Notes under the pieces: generated by a model
What the model saw: the letters and a program-made list of their open reading frames with translations, nothing else
The model's database searches: none
What the model was told of the DNA's origin: nothing
Position numbers and translations under genes: made by a program
NCBI RefSeq assembly: GCF_022533585.1
Contig: NZ_CP092827.1
Span: 1 to 64,000 of the forward strand
Direction of reading: 5' to 3'
Source: Pseudomonas sp. LS.1a
Lineage (GTDB): Bacteria; Pseudomonadota; Gammaproteobacteria; Pseudomonadales; Pseudomonadaceae
Length of the DNA stretch: 64,000 nucleotides
Part shown: piece after piece, positions 32,882 to 41,246 of the stretch
Position numbering within the stretch: the stretch's first letter is position 1
How the letters are laid out: each line of letters opens with the position of its first letter

Positions 32882-34353
32882 CCCCCCGCCCGCCGCAACC
32901 GCCGCGCCTCGCGGTGCAACATATCCACACCCGAGTAATCGATGAAGTTCACCTGCCGCGCATCGATCACCACATGCGGCCCCTGGCAGCGCTGCAAGCG
33001 CACCTGCAGGTAATGCGCCGCACCAAAGAAGATCGAACCGCCCACCCGCAATACATCCGCATCACCTTCACGGCTCTGCTGTACCCGTGGCCGTGACGTT
33101 CGCTTCAGATAGAAGAACAGCGACGCCAGCACCCCGGCATAGATCGCCGTCTGCAATTCCAGCAACAAGGTCGCCGCCGCCGTCAGTGCCATTACCAGAA
33201 ACTCCGAGCGGCTCACCCGGAACAGCGCGCGAATCCCCCGGTGGTCCACCAATCCCCAGCAGATCAACAGGATGCTGCCGGCCATGGCCGGAATTGGCAG
33301 GTGCGCGATCAGCCCGGCCCCGGCAACGGCGAACACCGCCACCCACAGCGCCGAGAATACCCCGGCCATGGGCGAGCGGGCGCCGGCGTCGTAGCTCAGC
33401 CCGGAGCGGGTGAAGGAGCCGGAAGACAGGTAACCGGAGAAAAACGCACCGACGATGTTCGACAGGCCCTGTGCGCGTATTTCCTGGTCTGCGTCGATCA
33501 ACTGCTCCGAACGTGCCGACAACGAGCGGGCGATCGACAGGCTGGTGACCAGCCCGAGCATGCCCACCGCCACGGCGCTGGGCAGCAGGCGCAGGATCAG
33601 TTCCACATCCAGCAAGGGCAGCGGGTTGAAGGGTGGCAGCTGCCCGGTGAATGCCGGCACACGCGGCACATGGCCAAAGAACCCGGGCAGCAACCAGGCC
33701 AGCAGGCTTACCAAAATCAGACTTATCAACAGGCTGGGCCAGCGTGGGCGCCAGACTTTGAAGGCCACGCCGATCGCTACTGTGGCCAGGCCCAGAATCA
33801 AGGAAGGCAGGTCGACCTCGCCGGCATGGCTGGCCAGGTCCTGCACGGTCTTCAGCGCCGTGGCCTGGCTGGGCAGGTCCATGCCCAGCAGGTTGGGCAG
33901 CTGGCCCAGGGCAATGACGACAGCGGCGCCCAAGGTGAAGCCGAGCACCACGGAATGGGAGACGAAATTGACCAGTGCACCGAAGCGCAAAAGCCCCAGC
34001 AGCAACTGGAAGATGCCGCCGAGGAAGGTCAGCAGCAGCACCAGGGTGACGTAGTCGGCGCTACCGGCCACGGCCAGCGGGCTGATGCTGGCATAGAGGA
34101 CGATGGAGATGGCAGCGGTCGGGCCGCAGATCAGGTGCCAGGACGAGCCCCACAGGCAGGCGATCAGCACTGGCACGATGGCGGCGTACAGGCCGTATTC
34201 GGCGGGCAGGCCGGCGATCAGGGCGTAGGCAATGGATTGCGGCAGGGCGAGGATTGCGCCGCTCAGGCCCACCAGCAGGTCCTGGCGCAGGCTACGGCCC
34301 GATTGGCGGGGCAGCCAGGTGAGGAAGGGCAGCAGGTGAGTGAGGCGATGCAT
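32875..34353 (-). CDS. SulP-family anion transporter, STAS domain frameshifted
   Basis: Membrane transporter related to sulfate permeases: 492 residues as read, with about 10-12 helices (MHRLTHLLPFLTWLPRQ; GLSGAILALPQSIAYALIAGLPAEYGLYA; CGPTAAISIVLYASISPLA) and a C-terminal STAS domain (VVIDARQVNFIDYSGVDML). The frame ends early at TGA 32875-32877. The missing STAS end is encoded in the -1 frame down to 32789 (see the next entry); joined, the protein would be about 521 residues. It is next to choX and betC, so choline-O-sulfate uptake or sulfate release is likely (inference). Confidence 0.85.
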   Translation of the reverse strand: MHRLTHLLPFLTWLPRQSGRSLRQDLLVGLSGAILALPQSIAYALIAGLPAEYGLYAAIVPVLIACLWGSSWHLICGPTAAISIVLYASISPLAVAGSADYVTLVLLLTFLGGIFQLLLGLLRFGALVNFVSHSVVLGFTLGAAVVIALGQLPNLLGMDLPSQATALKTVQDLASHAGEVDLPSLILGLATVAIGVAFKVWRPRWPSLLISLILVSLLAWLLPGFFGHVPRVPAFTGQLPPFNPLPLLDVELILRLLPSAVAVGMLGLVTSLSIARSLSARSEQLIDADQEIRAQGLSNIVGAFFSGYLSSGSFTRSGLSYDAGARSPMAGVFSALWVAVFAVAGAGLIAHLPIPAMAGSILLICWGLVDHRGIRALFRVSRSEFLVMALTAAATLLLELQTAIYAGVLASLFFYLKRTSRPRVQQSREGDADVLRVGGSIFFGAAHYLQVRLQRCQGPHVVIDARQVNFIDYSGVDMLHREARRLRRAGGV

Positions 34354-34384
34354 GGGTTATCCACAATCCTGAAATTGCACTGTC

Positions 34385-34462
34385 CCCTGTGGGAGCGGGT
34401 TTACCCGCGAATGCTGCAGTGAATCTACCGACGCATTCGCGGGTGAACCCGCTCCCACAGGG
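34385..34462. repeat. REP pair
   Basis: 30-bp arms 34385-34414 and 34433-34462 with one mismatch; nearly the same arms as 22213-22290. It lies between choX and the SulP gene, which share a strand, so it could attenuate read-through from choX into the transporter. Confidence 0.88.
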
Positions 34463-34482
34463 ATAGAGGTTTGCTTGTCAGG

Positions 34483-35412
34483 TTACAGTTTGGCTTTGAC
34501 AGCCTCCAGGGCATTGCCATCTGCCTTGGTAGTCACCCCGGCCAGCCACCCTTCCAGCAACTCGGGATGTGCCTTCACCCAGGCCTTGGCCGCATCATCG
34601 AAGCTGATCTTCTTGTCCACAACCTCGGCCATGATGCTGTTTTCCATGTCCAGCGTGAACTTCAGGTTACCTAGCAGCCTGGCCGCATTCGGGCAGGCTT
34701 GTGGATAACCCTTGCGGGTCAGGGTATACACCTCGCCCTTGCTGCCAAACCACTGCTCCCCGCCGCTCAGGTAGTGCATCTTCAGCTTTACGTTCATCGG
34801 GTGCGGGGTCCAGCCGAGGAAGGTGATGAACTGCTGTTTCTTCACCGCACGGTCGACCTGCGCCAGCATCGCCTGCTCGCTGGACTCCACCAGCTTCCAC
34901 TGGCCAAGGTTGAACTCATTCTTGTCGATGATTTCCTTCAACGACAGGTTGGCGGGTGCCCCGGAGCCAATCCCGTACAGCTTCTTGTCGAACTGATCGG
35001 CGTGTTTCTGCAGGTCGGCGAAGTCCTTCACCCCGGCATTCCACACATAGTCGGGCACTGCCAGGGTGAATTCGGTTCCTTCCAGGTTGCGCGCCAGTTG
35101 CTGCACATCGCCATTGGCGATGAACTTGTCATGAAAGCCCTGCTGCGCCGGCATCCAGTTGCCGAGGAAGGCATCGACCCGGCCATCCTTGAGGCCGCCG
35201 TAGATGATCGGCACGGCCAGGCTATCGATTTTTACCTGGTAACCCAGGCTTTCCAGAAGCAGGCGGGCCACGGCGTTGGTGGAAGCGATATCGCTCCAGC
35301 CGGGGTCGGCCATCTTCACGGTACTGCATTGCGCGTCGCTGTCGGCGGCGTGGGCCGTGGCGGTACCCAGGCTCAGGGCCAGGGCGAACACGGCGGCGGA
35401 GAACTTGTGCAT
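34483..35412 (-). CDS. Choline/betaine-type ABC substrate-binding protein (ChoX-like)
   Basis: Periplasmic binding protein of 309 residues. A signal peptide (MHKFSAAVFALALSLGTATAHA) precedes an OpuAC-type domain with ADPGWSDIASTNAVARLLLESLGY, FLGNWMPAQQ and the aromatic-rich FLGWTPHPMN. ATG 35412 has AGAGG 6 bp upstream; the longer frame (MRREAA...) is not needed. It lies 14 bp after betC, so it is probably co-transcribed and binds choline or choline-O-sulfate. No ABC permease or ATPase gene is adjacent, so it must pair with a remote system. Confidence 0.85.
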   Translation of the reverse strand: MHKFSAAVFALALSLGTATAHAADSDAQCSTVKMADPGWSDIASTNAVARLLLESLGYQVKIDSLAVPIIYGGLKDGRVDAFLGNWMPAQQGFHDKFIANGDVQQLARNLEGTEFTLAVPDYVWNAGVKDFADLQKHADQFDKKLYGIGSGAPANLSLKEIIDKNEFNLGQWKLVESSEQAMLAQVDRAVKKQQFITFLGWTPHPMNVKLKMHYLSGGEQWFGSKGEVYTLTRKGYPQACPNAARLLGNLKFTLDMENSIMAEVVDKKISFDDAAKAWVKAHPELLEGWLAGVTTKADGNALEAVKAKL

Positions 35413-35426
35413 GGCGGCCTCTCTTC

Positions 35427-36944
35427 TCAATCCAGGGGGGCGGGCTGTGGATAACGTGCCTTGCGCTCGAGGTCGTCGAGATCGATATGGTTGCGCATGT
35501 ACTGTTGGCTGGCGTCCACCAGCGGTTGGTGGTCCCAGCTTTTCAGCTTGCCGATGGCCAGCGCCTCGGCCACCAGGCGGCGCCGCCGCTGGCTGGTCAG
35601 TACCTGCTGGCGCAAGCTGGGGATATCCCAGCGCTGCTGTGCTTCATCGACAAATGCCTGCAGCAGCGCCTGGTGCTCCGGGCTGTCGGTGAGGTTCTCC
35701 CGCTCGTGCGGGTCGCGGCTCAGGTCGTAGAGTAGGCACGGGTCGTCTTCGCTGTACACGAACTTGTAAGGCCCGCGGCGGATCATCATCAGCGGGCCGA
35801 CGGTGCCTTCGGCCATGTACTCGCCGATCACTTCGTCATGGCCGCCCTGCCCTTGCAGGTGGCCGACCAGTGAGCGGCCATCCAGGTGCAGGTGGTTATC
35901 CACAGCGCCGCCAGCCAGCTCGACCAGGGTCGGCAGCAGGTCGCAGGTCGACACCGAGGCGCTGACCCGGGCTGGCACGAAGCGCTTCGGCGCGTGCACC
36001 AGCAGCGGCACCCGTGCCGACATCTCGAACCAGTGCATCTTGTACCAGAGGCCGCGCTCGCCAAGCATGTCACCGTGGTCACCGGAGAACACGATCAGGG
36101 TGTCTTCGGCCAGGTTGCATTCCTCCAGGGTCTGCAGCAGCAGGCCGATGTTGTCGTCGATGTAGCTGCAGGCGCCGAAGTAGGCACGGCGGGCGTCACG
36201 GACCTTGTCCACAGGCAGCGGCTTGTCCCACAGGTCGTAAACCTTCAGCAGACGCAGCGAGTGCGGGTCGAGTTCTGCCTGGCCGGGTTCGGCGCGGGGC
36301 ATGGGGATATCCACACCCTCGTAGCGATCCCAATAGCGCCTGGGGATGGTGTACGGGTCGTGCGGGTGGGTCATCGACACGGTCAGGCAGAACGGCCGGC
36401 CATCGTTTTCGCGCACATGGTCGTACAGGTACTGGCGCGCCTTGAACACCACTTCCTCGTCGAAATCCAGCTGGTTGGTGCGTACGCACGGGCCGGCCTG
36501 CAGCACCGAGGACATGTTGTGGTACCAGCTAGGGCGCACGTCTGGCTCATCCCAGTTCACCGCCCAGCCGTAGTCGGCCGGGTAGATGTCGCTGGTCAGG
36601 CGTTCTTCGTAGCCATGCAGCTGGTCCGGGCCGCAGAAGTGCATCTTGCCCGACAGCGCGGTGCGGTAGCCCAGGCGGCGCAGGTAATGGGCGTAGGTCG
36701 GTACGTCGGCGGGGAAGTCGGCGGCGTTGTCGTAGGCGCCGATGCGGCTGGGCAGCTGGCCGCTGACCAGGGTGAAGCGCGACGGCGCGCACAACGGGCT
36801 GTTGCAGTAGGCCGAGTCGAACACCACCGCCTGTTCGGCAAGGCGGCTCAGGTACGGCATCTGGATCGGCGAAGGGGCGTAGATCGGCAGCAAGGGTGCT
36901 GCCATCTGGTCGGCCATGATGAACAGGATATTCGGGCGCGTCAT
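35427..36944 (-). CDS. betC: Choline-sulfatase
   Basis: Hydrolyses choline-O-sulfate to choline and sulfate. The 505-residue type I sulfatase begins TRPNILFIMADQMAAPLLPIY; the sulfatase signature CAPSR places the formylglycine precursor at C52. FSGDHGDMLGERGLWYK is the metal/substrate region. ATG 36944 has GGAAG upstream and gives the standard N-terminus, better than 36956. The Cys-type site implies a maturation enzyme encoded elsewhere. It is divergent from its LysR regulator. Confidence 0.93.
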   Translation of the reverse strand: MTRPNILFIMADQMAAPLLPIYAPSPIQMPYLSRLAEQAVVFDSAYCNSPLCAPSRFTLVSGQLPSRIGAYDNAADFPADVPTYAHYLRRLGYRTALSGKMHFCGPDQLHGYEERLTSDIYPADYGWAVNWDEPDVRPSWYHNMSSVLQAGPCVRTNQLDFDEEVVFKARQYLYDHVRENDGRPFCLTVSMTHPHDPYTIPRRYWDRYEGVDIPMPRAEPGQAELDPHSLRLLKVYDLWDKPLPVDKVRDARRAYFGACSYIDDNIGLLLQTLEECNLAEDTLIVFSGDHGDMLGERGLWYKMHWFEMSARVPLLVHAPKRFVPARVSASVSTCDLLPTLVELAGGAVDNHLHLDGRSLVGHLQGQGGHDEVIGEYMAEGTVGPLMMIRRGPYKFVYSEDDPCLLYDLSRDPHERENLTDSPEHQALLQAFVDEAQQRWDIPSLRQQVLTSQRRRRLVAEALAIGKLKSWDHQPLVDASQQYMRNHIDLDDLERKARYPQPAPLD

Positions 36945-37007
36945 GGTAGCTTCCATCGTTGAGGGTTATGCGAACCGCTTGCCTATCAAGATGCGACTGT
37001 GGATAAC

Positions 37008-37022
37008 ATGGGTAAAGCCCAT
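37008..37022. promoter_or_regulatory. Candidate LysR operator between betC and its regulator
   Basis: ATGGG-TAAAG-CCCAT is a perfect 5-bp inverted repeat of the T-N11-A form (T37009, A37021) typical of LysR-type operators. It lies 31 bp before the regulator's start and 64 bp before betC. A DnaA box (36998-37006) abuts it, so DnaA and the regulator could compete. Confidence 0.5.
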
Positions 37023-37052
37023 GGCGGGCAATGACTGGGATTAGCCAAGCTT

Positions 37053-37952
37053 ATGTTTGAGCACCTTGCCGAGCTGTCGCTGGATACCTTGCGCGTGTTC
37101 GAGGCCGCCGCACGCCTGCGTGGTTTTACCGCTGCGGCGTTGGAGCTGGGTACCACGCAGCCGGCGGTGAGCCAGCAGGTCAAACGGCTGGAGTCACAGC
37201 TGGGCACGCGCCTGTTCGACCGCATCTACCGGGGTATCGAACTGACCGAGGCTGGCCAGGTGCTGTTCGAACAGGTGCATCAGGGCTTGCAGGCCATGGA
37301 GGACGGCATTGCCCAGGTCAGTGGGCGTGGCCAGCGCGAAGTGCTGCAGGTGGCTACCGACTTCGCCTTTGCGGCGTTCTGGCTGATGCCACGGCTACAG
37401 CGTTTTCACGAGGCTTATCCACAAGTGGACGTGAGCCTGGTGACCGGTGAGCGCAGCCAGGGCATGTTGCGCCCGGACATCGACGTGGCGGTGCTGTTTG
37501 GCGACGGGCGCTTTCACCAGGGCGAGAGTCGCTGGCTGTTCGATGAGGAAGTTTTCCCGGTATGCAGCCCCCGGCTGATTCATGGCAAACCCTTGTCAGC
37601 CGTGGCTTTGCAACGATTGCCCTTGCTGCATTTGAAGGGCGAGCAGGCTAGCCGCTGGTTTGACTGGGCGGGGGTGTTCCGCGGGTTTGGCGTGGCCAGC
37701 CCGCCGCCGGCGGGGCAGTTGCGGTTCGATAATTATACGTTGCTGATCCAGGCGGCGATTGCCGGGCAAGGGGTGGCGATTGGCTGGGGGCACCTGGTGG
37801 ATGGGTTGGTGGAGCAAGGGTTGTTGTGCCGGCCGTTGGAGGGAAGTTTGCGTTCGGCGCGCGGGTATTACGCGGTGTTGCCGCCACGCAAGCGGCGTGG
37901 GGCGTTGATCCAGCGGTTTGTGGATTGGCTGGAGCGCGAGCGCAGCCTGTGA
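37053..37952 (+). CDS. LysR regulator of choline-sulfate utilisation
   Basis: A 299-residue LTTR. The N-terminal HTH FEAAARLRGFTAAALELGTTQPAVSQQVKRLESQLGTRLF is followed by an effector domain. The start region MFEHLAELSLDTLRVFEAAA resembles the regulator family habitually divergent from betC. It probably activates betC-choX with choline-sulfate or choline as co-inducer (inferred from position). A DnaA box lies in the gene at 37415-37423. Confidence 0.88.
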   Translation: MFEHLAELSLDTLRVFEAAARLRGFTAAALELGTTQPAVSQQVKRLESQLGTRLFDRIYRGIELTEAGQVLFEQVHQGLQAMEDGIAQVSGRGQREVLQVATDFAFAAFWLMPRLQRFHEAYPQVDVSLVTGERSQGMLRPDIDVAVLFGDGRFHQGESRWLFDEEVFPVCSPRLIHGKPLSAVALQRLPLLHLKGEQASRWFDWAGVFRGFGVASPPPAGQLRFDNYTLLIQAAIAGQGVAIGWGHLVDGLVEQGLLCRPLEGSLRSARGYYAVLPPRKRRGALIQRFVDWLERERSL

Positions 37953-37960
37953 CATCCCCG

Positions 37961-37977
37961 GGGCCGCTTTGCGGCCC
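37961..37977. terminator. Short GC hairpin between convergent genes
   Basis: Perfect 7-bp stem GGGCCGC/GCGGCCC with a TTT loop in the 37-bp gap between two convergent stops. No T-tract follows, so termination is uncertain; it may be a REP remnant. A similar element lies at about 46770-46808. Confidence 0.4.
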
Positions 37978-37989
37978 ATCGCCGGCAAT

Positions 37990-38607
37990 CTAGACCACGA
38001 AGTTCAGATGCTCGCCCCGGTGCAAATCCAGCTCCAGCATATCCACCATCCCCGCCACGACCCTGGCCAGGCGCCGCAACGGCTCAGCCAACCCCGGCTC
38101 CAGCGTACCTTCGGTGCTGCGAAAATGCTCCATCCCCAACCCAGGGACCTCGTGTGGTGCATTGATCAGGGTCCAGCGCAACGCACTGCGCTGTAACCCG
38201 TCGACCACCTGATCCACACATTCCCGCTCTACCTCGCTGTATTTGCCTGGCTCATCCAGCACATCGAAATCGCCCACCAGCAACAGCCGGCGTATAGTCG
38301 TACGCTTCAGCCCTGCCACCAGCGCTTCGCTCATGCGGGCTTGCCCGGGCAGATCGCCCGGCGCCAGCGTCGATAACAGGGCAATGACCGCCGAACCGCC
38401 TGCCGCGCCCTGCTCCGCCTGGTCGGCATCGCCCAGCCCGCCTATCTTGAAGTGCAGGCCGGGGCGCGGCGCATGGCGGTTCAGGTCGTCTACCACGGCG
38501 GTGACTTCGTGCTGGCGTGACAGCAGCTCTACCATCAGGGCATTACCCAGGCTGCTTTCAGGCCCGAACAGGACCAGTTTGAACACTGGGGTTTCGGCGT
38601 TTTTCAC
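37990..38607 (-). CDS. NAD(P)-binding NmrA/atypical SDR-like protein
   Basis: A 205-residue Rossmann-fold protein: VFKLVLFGPESSLGNALMVELLSRQHEVTAVV, then IRRLLLVGDFDV and RWTLINAPHE. It lacks the Tyr-x3-Lys of classical SDRs, so it may be a sensor or a simple reductase. I chose GTG 38607 (VKNAETPVF) with AGGGG upstream; the frame extends further but into the divergent promoter. Substrate unknown. Confidence 0.7.
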   Translation of the reverse strand: MKNAETPVFKLVLFGPESSLGNALMVELLSRQHEVTAVVDDLNRHAPRPGLHFKIGGLGDADQAEQGAAGGSAVIALLSTLAPGDLPGQARMSEALVAGLKRTTIRRLLLVGDFDVLDEPGKYSEVERECVDQVVDGLQRSALRWTLINAPHEVPGLGMEHFRSTEGTLEPGLAEPLRRLARVVAGMVDMLELDLHRGEHLNFVV

Positions 38608-38659
38608 GGCATCATTCCCCTTGCTGGTGGTGATGATTGGACCACAATCAGGAGTTATC

Positions 38660-38992
38660 GTGCAGAGAATCAAGGGTTACCACGCCCACGTCTACTATGA
38701 CGCAGCGACCATGGAGCAGGCCCGCGAACTGTGCGAGGAGGCCTCGCGGTTATTCCCCGTGACCATGGGGCGCATGCACCAGCAACCGGTCGGGCCGCAC
38801 CCGGACTGGAGCTGCCAACTGGCGTTCGGGCCGGAGGTGGTGGGGGTGGTGTTGCCTTGGTTGGCGTTGTATCGGAAGGGGTTGGTGGTGTTCATGCACC
38901 CGCTGACCGGGGATGAACTGGCAGACCACCGGGACCATGCGATCTGGATGGGGGCTGTGCGGCCTTTGGACCTGTCGATTTTTGGGGGATAG
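38660..38992 (+). CDS. DOPA 4,5-dioxygenase-family protein
   Basis: A 110-residue protein with the family metal and substrate motifs: IKGYHAHVYYD at the N-terminus, GPHPDWSCQLAF in the middle and VFMHPLTGDELADHRDHAIWMG near the end. The His clusters fit a non-heme iron site. The start is GTG 38660 with AGGAG 5 bp upstream. Plant homologues open the DOPA ring; the bacterial substrate is unknown. Confidence 0.82.
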   Translation: MQRIKGYHAHVYYDAATMEQARELCEEASRLFPVTMGRMHQQPVGPHPDWSCQLAFGPEVVGVVLPWLALYRKGLVVFMHPLTGDELADHRDHAIWMGAVRPLDLSIFGG

Positions 38993-39014
38993 GCCGCTAT
39001 AGCCTGTGCCGGCC

Positions 39015-39100
39015 TCTTCGCGGGCACGCCCGCTCCCACAGGGACCACACAGATGCTGAAAACTGTGGAGGACCTGTGGGAGCGGGCGTGCCCGCGAAGA
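39015..39100. repeat. REP pair
   Basis: 28-bp arms 39015-39042 and 39073-39100, perfectly complementary, 30-bp spacer, just beyond the trpA stop and convergent with the dioxygenase-family gene. Confidence 0.88.
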
Positions 39101-39112
39101 TGGCGACGCGGT

Positions 39113-39922
39113 TCAACGGCGGGCGCCGCGCACCCCTTCAGCCAGTGCCGAGCACAGGCTCAATACATCGTTCACGGCCTGATCGGCATCTTTGGCCTGG
39201 GCAATCTTGTCCACCAGCGCCGAGCCCACCACCACGCCGTCCGACAGGCGGGCAATGGCCGCAGCCTGTTCCGGCGTACGGATGCCAAAGCCAACACTGA
39301 TAGGCAGGTCGGTGTGCCGACGCAGGCGGGCAATGGCTTCGGTCACGTGCTCGGTGGTCGCCGAGCCAGCACCGGTCACACCGGCCACCGACACGTAGTA
39401 GACGAACCCGGAGCTGCGCTCCAGCACGCGCGGCAGGCGCGCGTCGTCGGTGGTCGGGGTGGTCAGGCGGATGAAGTCGATACCCGCGGCCTGGGCCGGG
39501 GTCGCCAGCTCGGCATCATGCTCGGGCGGCAGGTCGACGATGATCAGGCCATCGACGCCGGCTTGCTTGGCTTCGGCCACGAACTTTTCCACGCCAAAGC
39601 GGTGGATCGGGTTGTAGTAGCCCATCAGTACGATCGGTGTGGTCTGGTTATCCACACGGAATTCGCGAACCATCTGCAGGGTCTTGGCCAGCGTCTGGCC
39701 AGCCTCCAGGGCGCGCAGGGTGGCCAGCTGGATGGCCACGCCGTCGGCCATCGGGTCGGTGAACGGCATGCCCAGTTCGATCACGTCGGCACCGGCTGCC
39801 GGCAGGCCCTTGAGGATCTGCAGCGAGGCGTCATAGCCCGGGTCGCCCGCGGTGACGAAGGTGACCAGTGCCGAGCGGCCTTCGGCCTTCAGCTCGGCGA
39901 AGCGTTGTTCAAGACGGCTCAT
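39113..39922 (-). CDS. trpA: Tryptophan synthase alpha subunit
   Basis: Cleaves indole-3-glycerol phosphate to indole, which is channelled to TrpB. 269 residues; [10 protein letters not shown], catalytic Glu in [16 protein letters not shown], and GYYNPI are typical. ATG 39922 overlaps the trpB stop (ATGA). A DnaA box lies in the gene at 39648-39656 (Val-Asp-Asn). Confidence 0.97.
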   Translation of the reverse strand: MSRLEQRFAELKAEGRSALVTFVTAGDPGYDASLQILKGLPAAGADVIELGMPFTDPMADGVAIQLATLRALEAGQTLAKTLQMVREFRVDNQTTPIVLMGYYNPIHRFGVEKFVAEAKQAGVDGLIIVDLPPEHDAELATPAQAAGIDFIRLTTPTTDDARLPRVLERSSGFVYYVSVAGVTGAGSATTEHVTEAIARLRRHTDLPISVGFGIRTPEQAAAIARLSDGVVVGSALVDKIAQAKDADQAVNDVLSLCSALAEGVRGARR

Positions 39923-41136
39923 GCCTGTTTCTCCTGGGCGGCCATGTGGTTCATGACGGTTTGCATGTCTTTGTCGCCGCGGCCCGACAGGCACACGACC
40001 ATCAGGTGGTCCTTGGGCAGCTTCGGTGCGCGCTTGATTGCCTCGGCCAGGGCGTGGGAGCTTTCCAGGGCCGGGATGATGCCTTCCAGGCGGCAGGTGG
40101 CGTGGAACGCATCCAGCGCTTCGTCGTCGGTGATGCTGACGTACTCGACACGCTTCACTTCGTGCAGGTAGGCGTGCTCCGGGCCGATGCCCGGGTAGTC
40201 CAGGCCGGCGGAAATCGAGTGGGCGTCGGTGATCTGGCCGTCTTCGTCCTGCAGCAGGTAGGTGCGGTTGCCGTGCAGCACGCCCGGCACGCCGCCGTTC
40301 AGGCTGGCGGCGTGCTTGTCGGTGTGCACGCCGTGGCCACCGGCTTCGACGCCGATGATCTGCACGCTTGGCTCTTCGAGGAACTCATGGAACAGGCCCA
40401 TGGCGTTGGAGCCACCACCGACGCAGGCAACCAGGCTGTCTGGCAGGCGGCCTTCCTTCTCCTGCAGCTGGGCGCGGGTTTCCTTGCCGATGATCGACTG
40501 GAAGTCGCGGACCATGGCCGGGTACGGGTGCGGGCCGGCCACGGTGCCGATCAGGTAGAAGGTGTCTTCGACGTTGGTGACCCAGTCGCGCAGGGCTTCG
40601 TTCATGGCGTCCTTCAGGGTGCCGGTGCCGGCGGTGACCGGGACGATCTCGGCGCCCAGGAGCTTCATGCGGAACACGTTGGCCTGCTGGCGCTCGATGT
40701 CGGTGGCGCCCATGTAGATCACGCAAGGCAGGCCGAAGCGCGCGGCAACGGTGGCAGTGGCCACACCGTGCATGCCGGCGCCGGTTTCGGCGATCAGGCG
40801 CTTCTTGCCCATGCGCTTGGCCAGCAGCACCTGGCCGATGCAGTTGTTCACCTTGTGCGCGCCGGTGTGGTTGAGCTCTTCACGCTTGAAGAAGATCTTC
40901 GCGCCACCGCAGTGCTCGGTCAGGCGCTCGGCGAAGTACAGTGGGTTGGGGCGGCCGATGTAGTCGCGCTGGAAGTAGGCCAGCTCTTCGAGGAACTTGG
41001 GGTCCGCCTTGGCCGCTTCGTATTCGCGGGCCAGGTCCAGCACCAGTGGCATCAGGGTTTCGGCCACGTAGCGGCCGCCGAACGAGCCGAACAGGCCGTT
41101 GGCGTCGGGGCCGGGGCGGTATTGGGACTGGGTCAT
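39919..41136 (-). CDS. trpB: Tryptophan synthase beta subunit
   Basis: PLP enzyme joining indole and serine to give tryptophan. 405 residues; PLP lysine in [15 protein letters not shown], the glycine-rich phosphate site [12 protein letters not shown] and [12 protein letters not shown] are clear. It is first in trpBA and divergent from trpI, which in Pseudomonas activates trpBA in response to indoleglycerol phosphate. Confidence 0.98.
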   Translation of the reverse strand: MTQSQYRPGPDANGLFGSFGGRYVAETLMPLVLDLAREYEAAKADPKFLEELAYFQRDYIGRPNPLYFAERLTEHCGGAKIFFKREELNHTGAHKVNNCIGQVLLAKRMGKKRLIAETGAGMHGVATATVAARFGLPCVIYMGATDIERQQANVFRMKLLGAEIVPVTAGTGTLKDAMNEALRDWVTNVEDTFYLIGTVAGPHPYPAMVRDFQSIIGKETRAQLQEKEGRLPDSLVACVGGGSNAMGLFHEFLEEPSVQIIGVEAGGHGVHTDKHAASLNGGVPGVLHGNRTYLLQDEDGQITDAHSISAGLDYPGIGPEHAYLHEVKRVEYVSITDDEALDAFHATCRLEGIIPALESSHALAEAIKRAPKLPKDHLMVVCLSGRGDKDMQTVMNHMAAQEKQA

Positions 41137-41223
41137 GGGGCGCTCCAGGGCGTAATGAATGAGTGATGGGCTTTACTCTAACCACGGCAAGCCCGGCTGA
41201 AAACCGATAAGATTGCGCAAACT

Positions 41224-41240
41224 TGTCAGAAAAACTCACA
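41224..41240. promoter_or_regulatory. Candidate TrpI binding site
   Basis: TGTCAG-AAAAA-CTCACA: inverted repeat with one mismatch, of the TGTGAG-N5-CTCACA form I recall for TrpI sites. It ends 7 bp before the trpI start, so it could both repress trpI and activate the divergent trpBA. Confidence 0.5.
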
Positions 41241-41246
41241 GGTAAA

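Larger units (their letters stand above)
34357..37423. promoter_or_regulatory. Dense cluster of six consensus DnaA boxes
   Basis: Perfect TTATCCACA or its complement at 34357-34365, 34700-34708, 35446-35454, 35896-35904, 36998-37006 and 37415-37423, i.e. six in 3.07 kb, three in each orientation. Two are intergenic (34357, 36998) and four lie inside choX, betC and the LysR gene. This is far above chance for a GC-rich genome. A titration or datA-like role is inference. Confidence 0.6.

Noticed and set aside
32692..33096. A plus-strand frame through the REP pair and SulP 3' end
   Set aside because: It translates REP palindrome sequence and antisense SulP; no ribosome site or family match.
41137..41246. 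A trp leader peptide/attenuator upstream of trpB
   Set aside because: No short frame with tandem Trp codons and no terminator hairpin; control by TrpI explains the layout.
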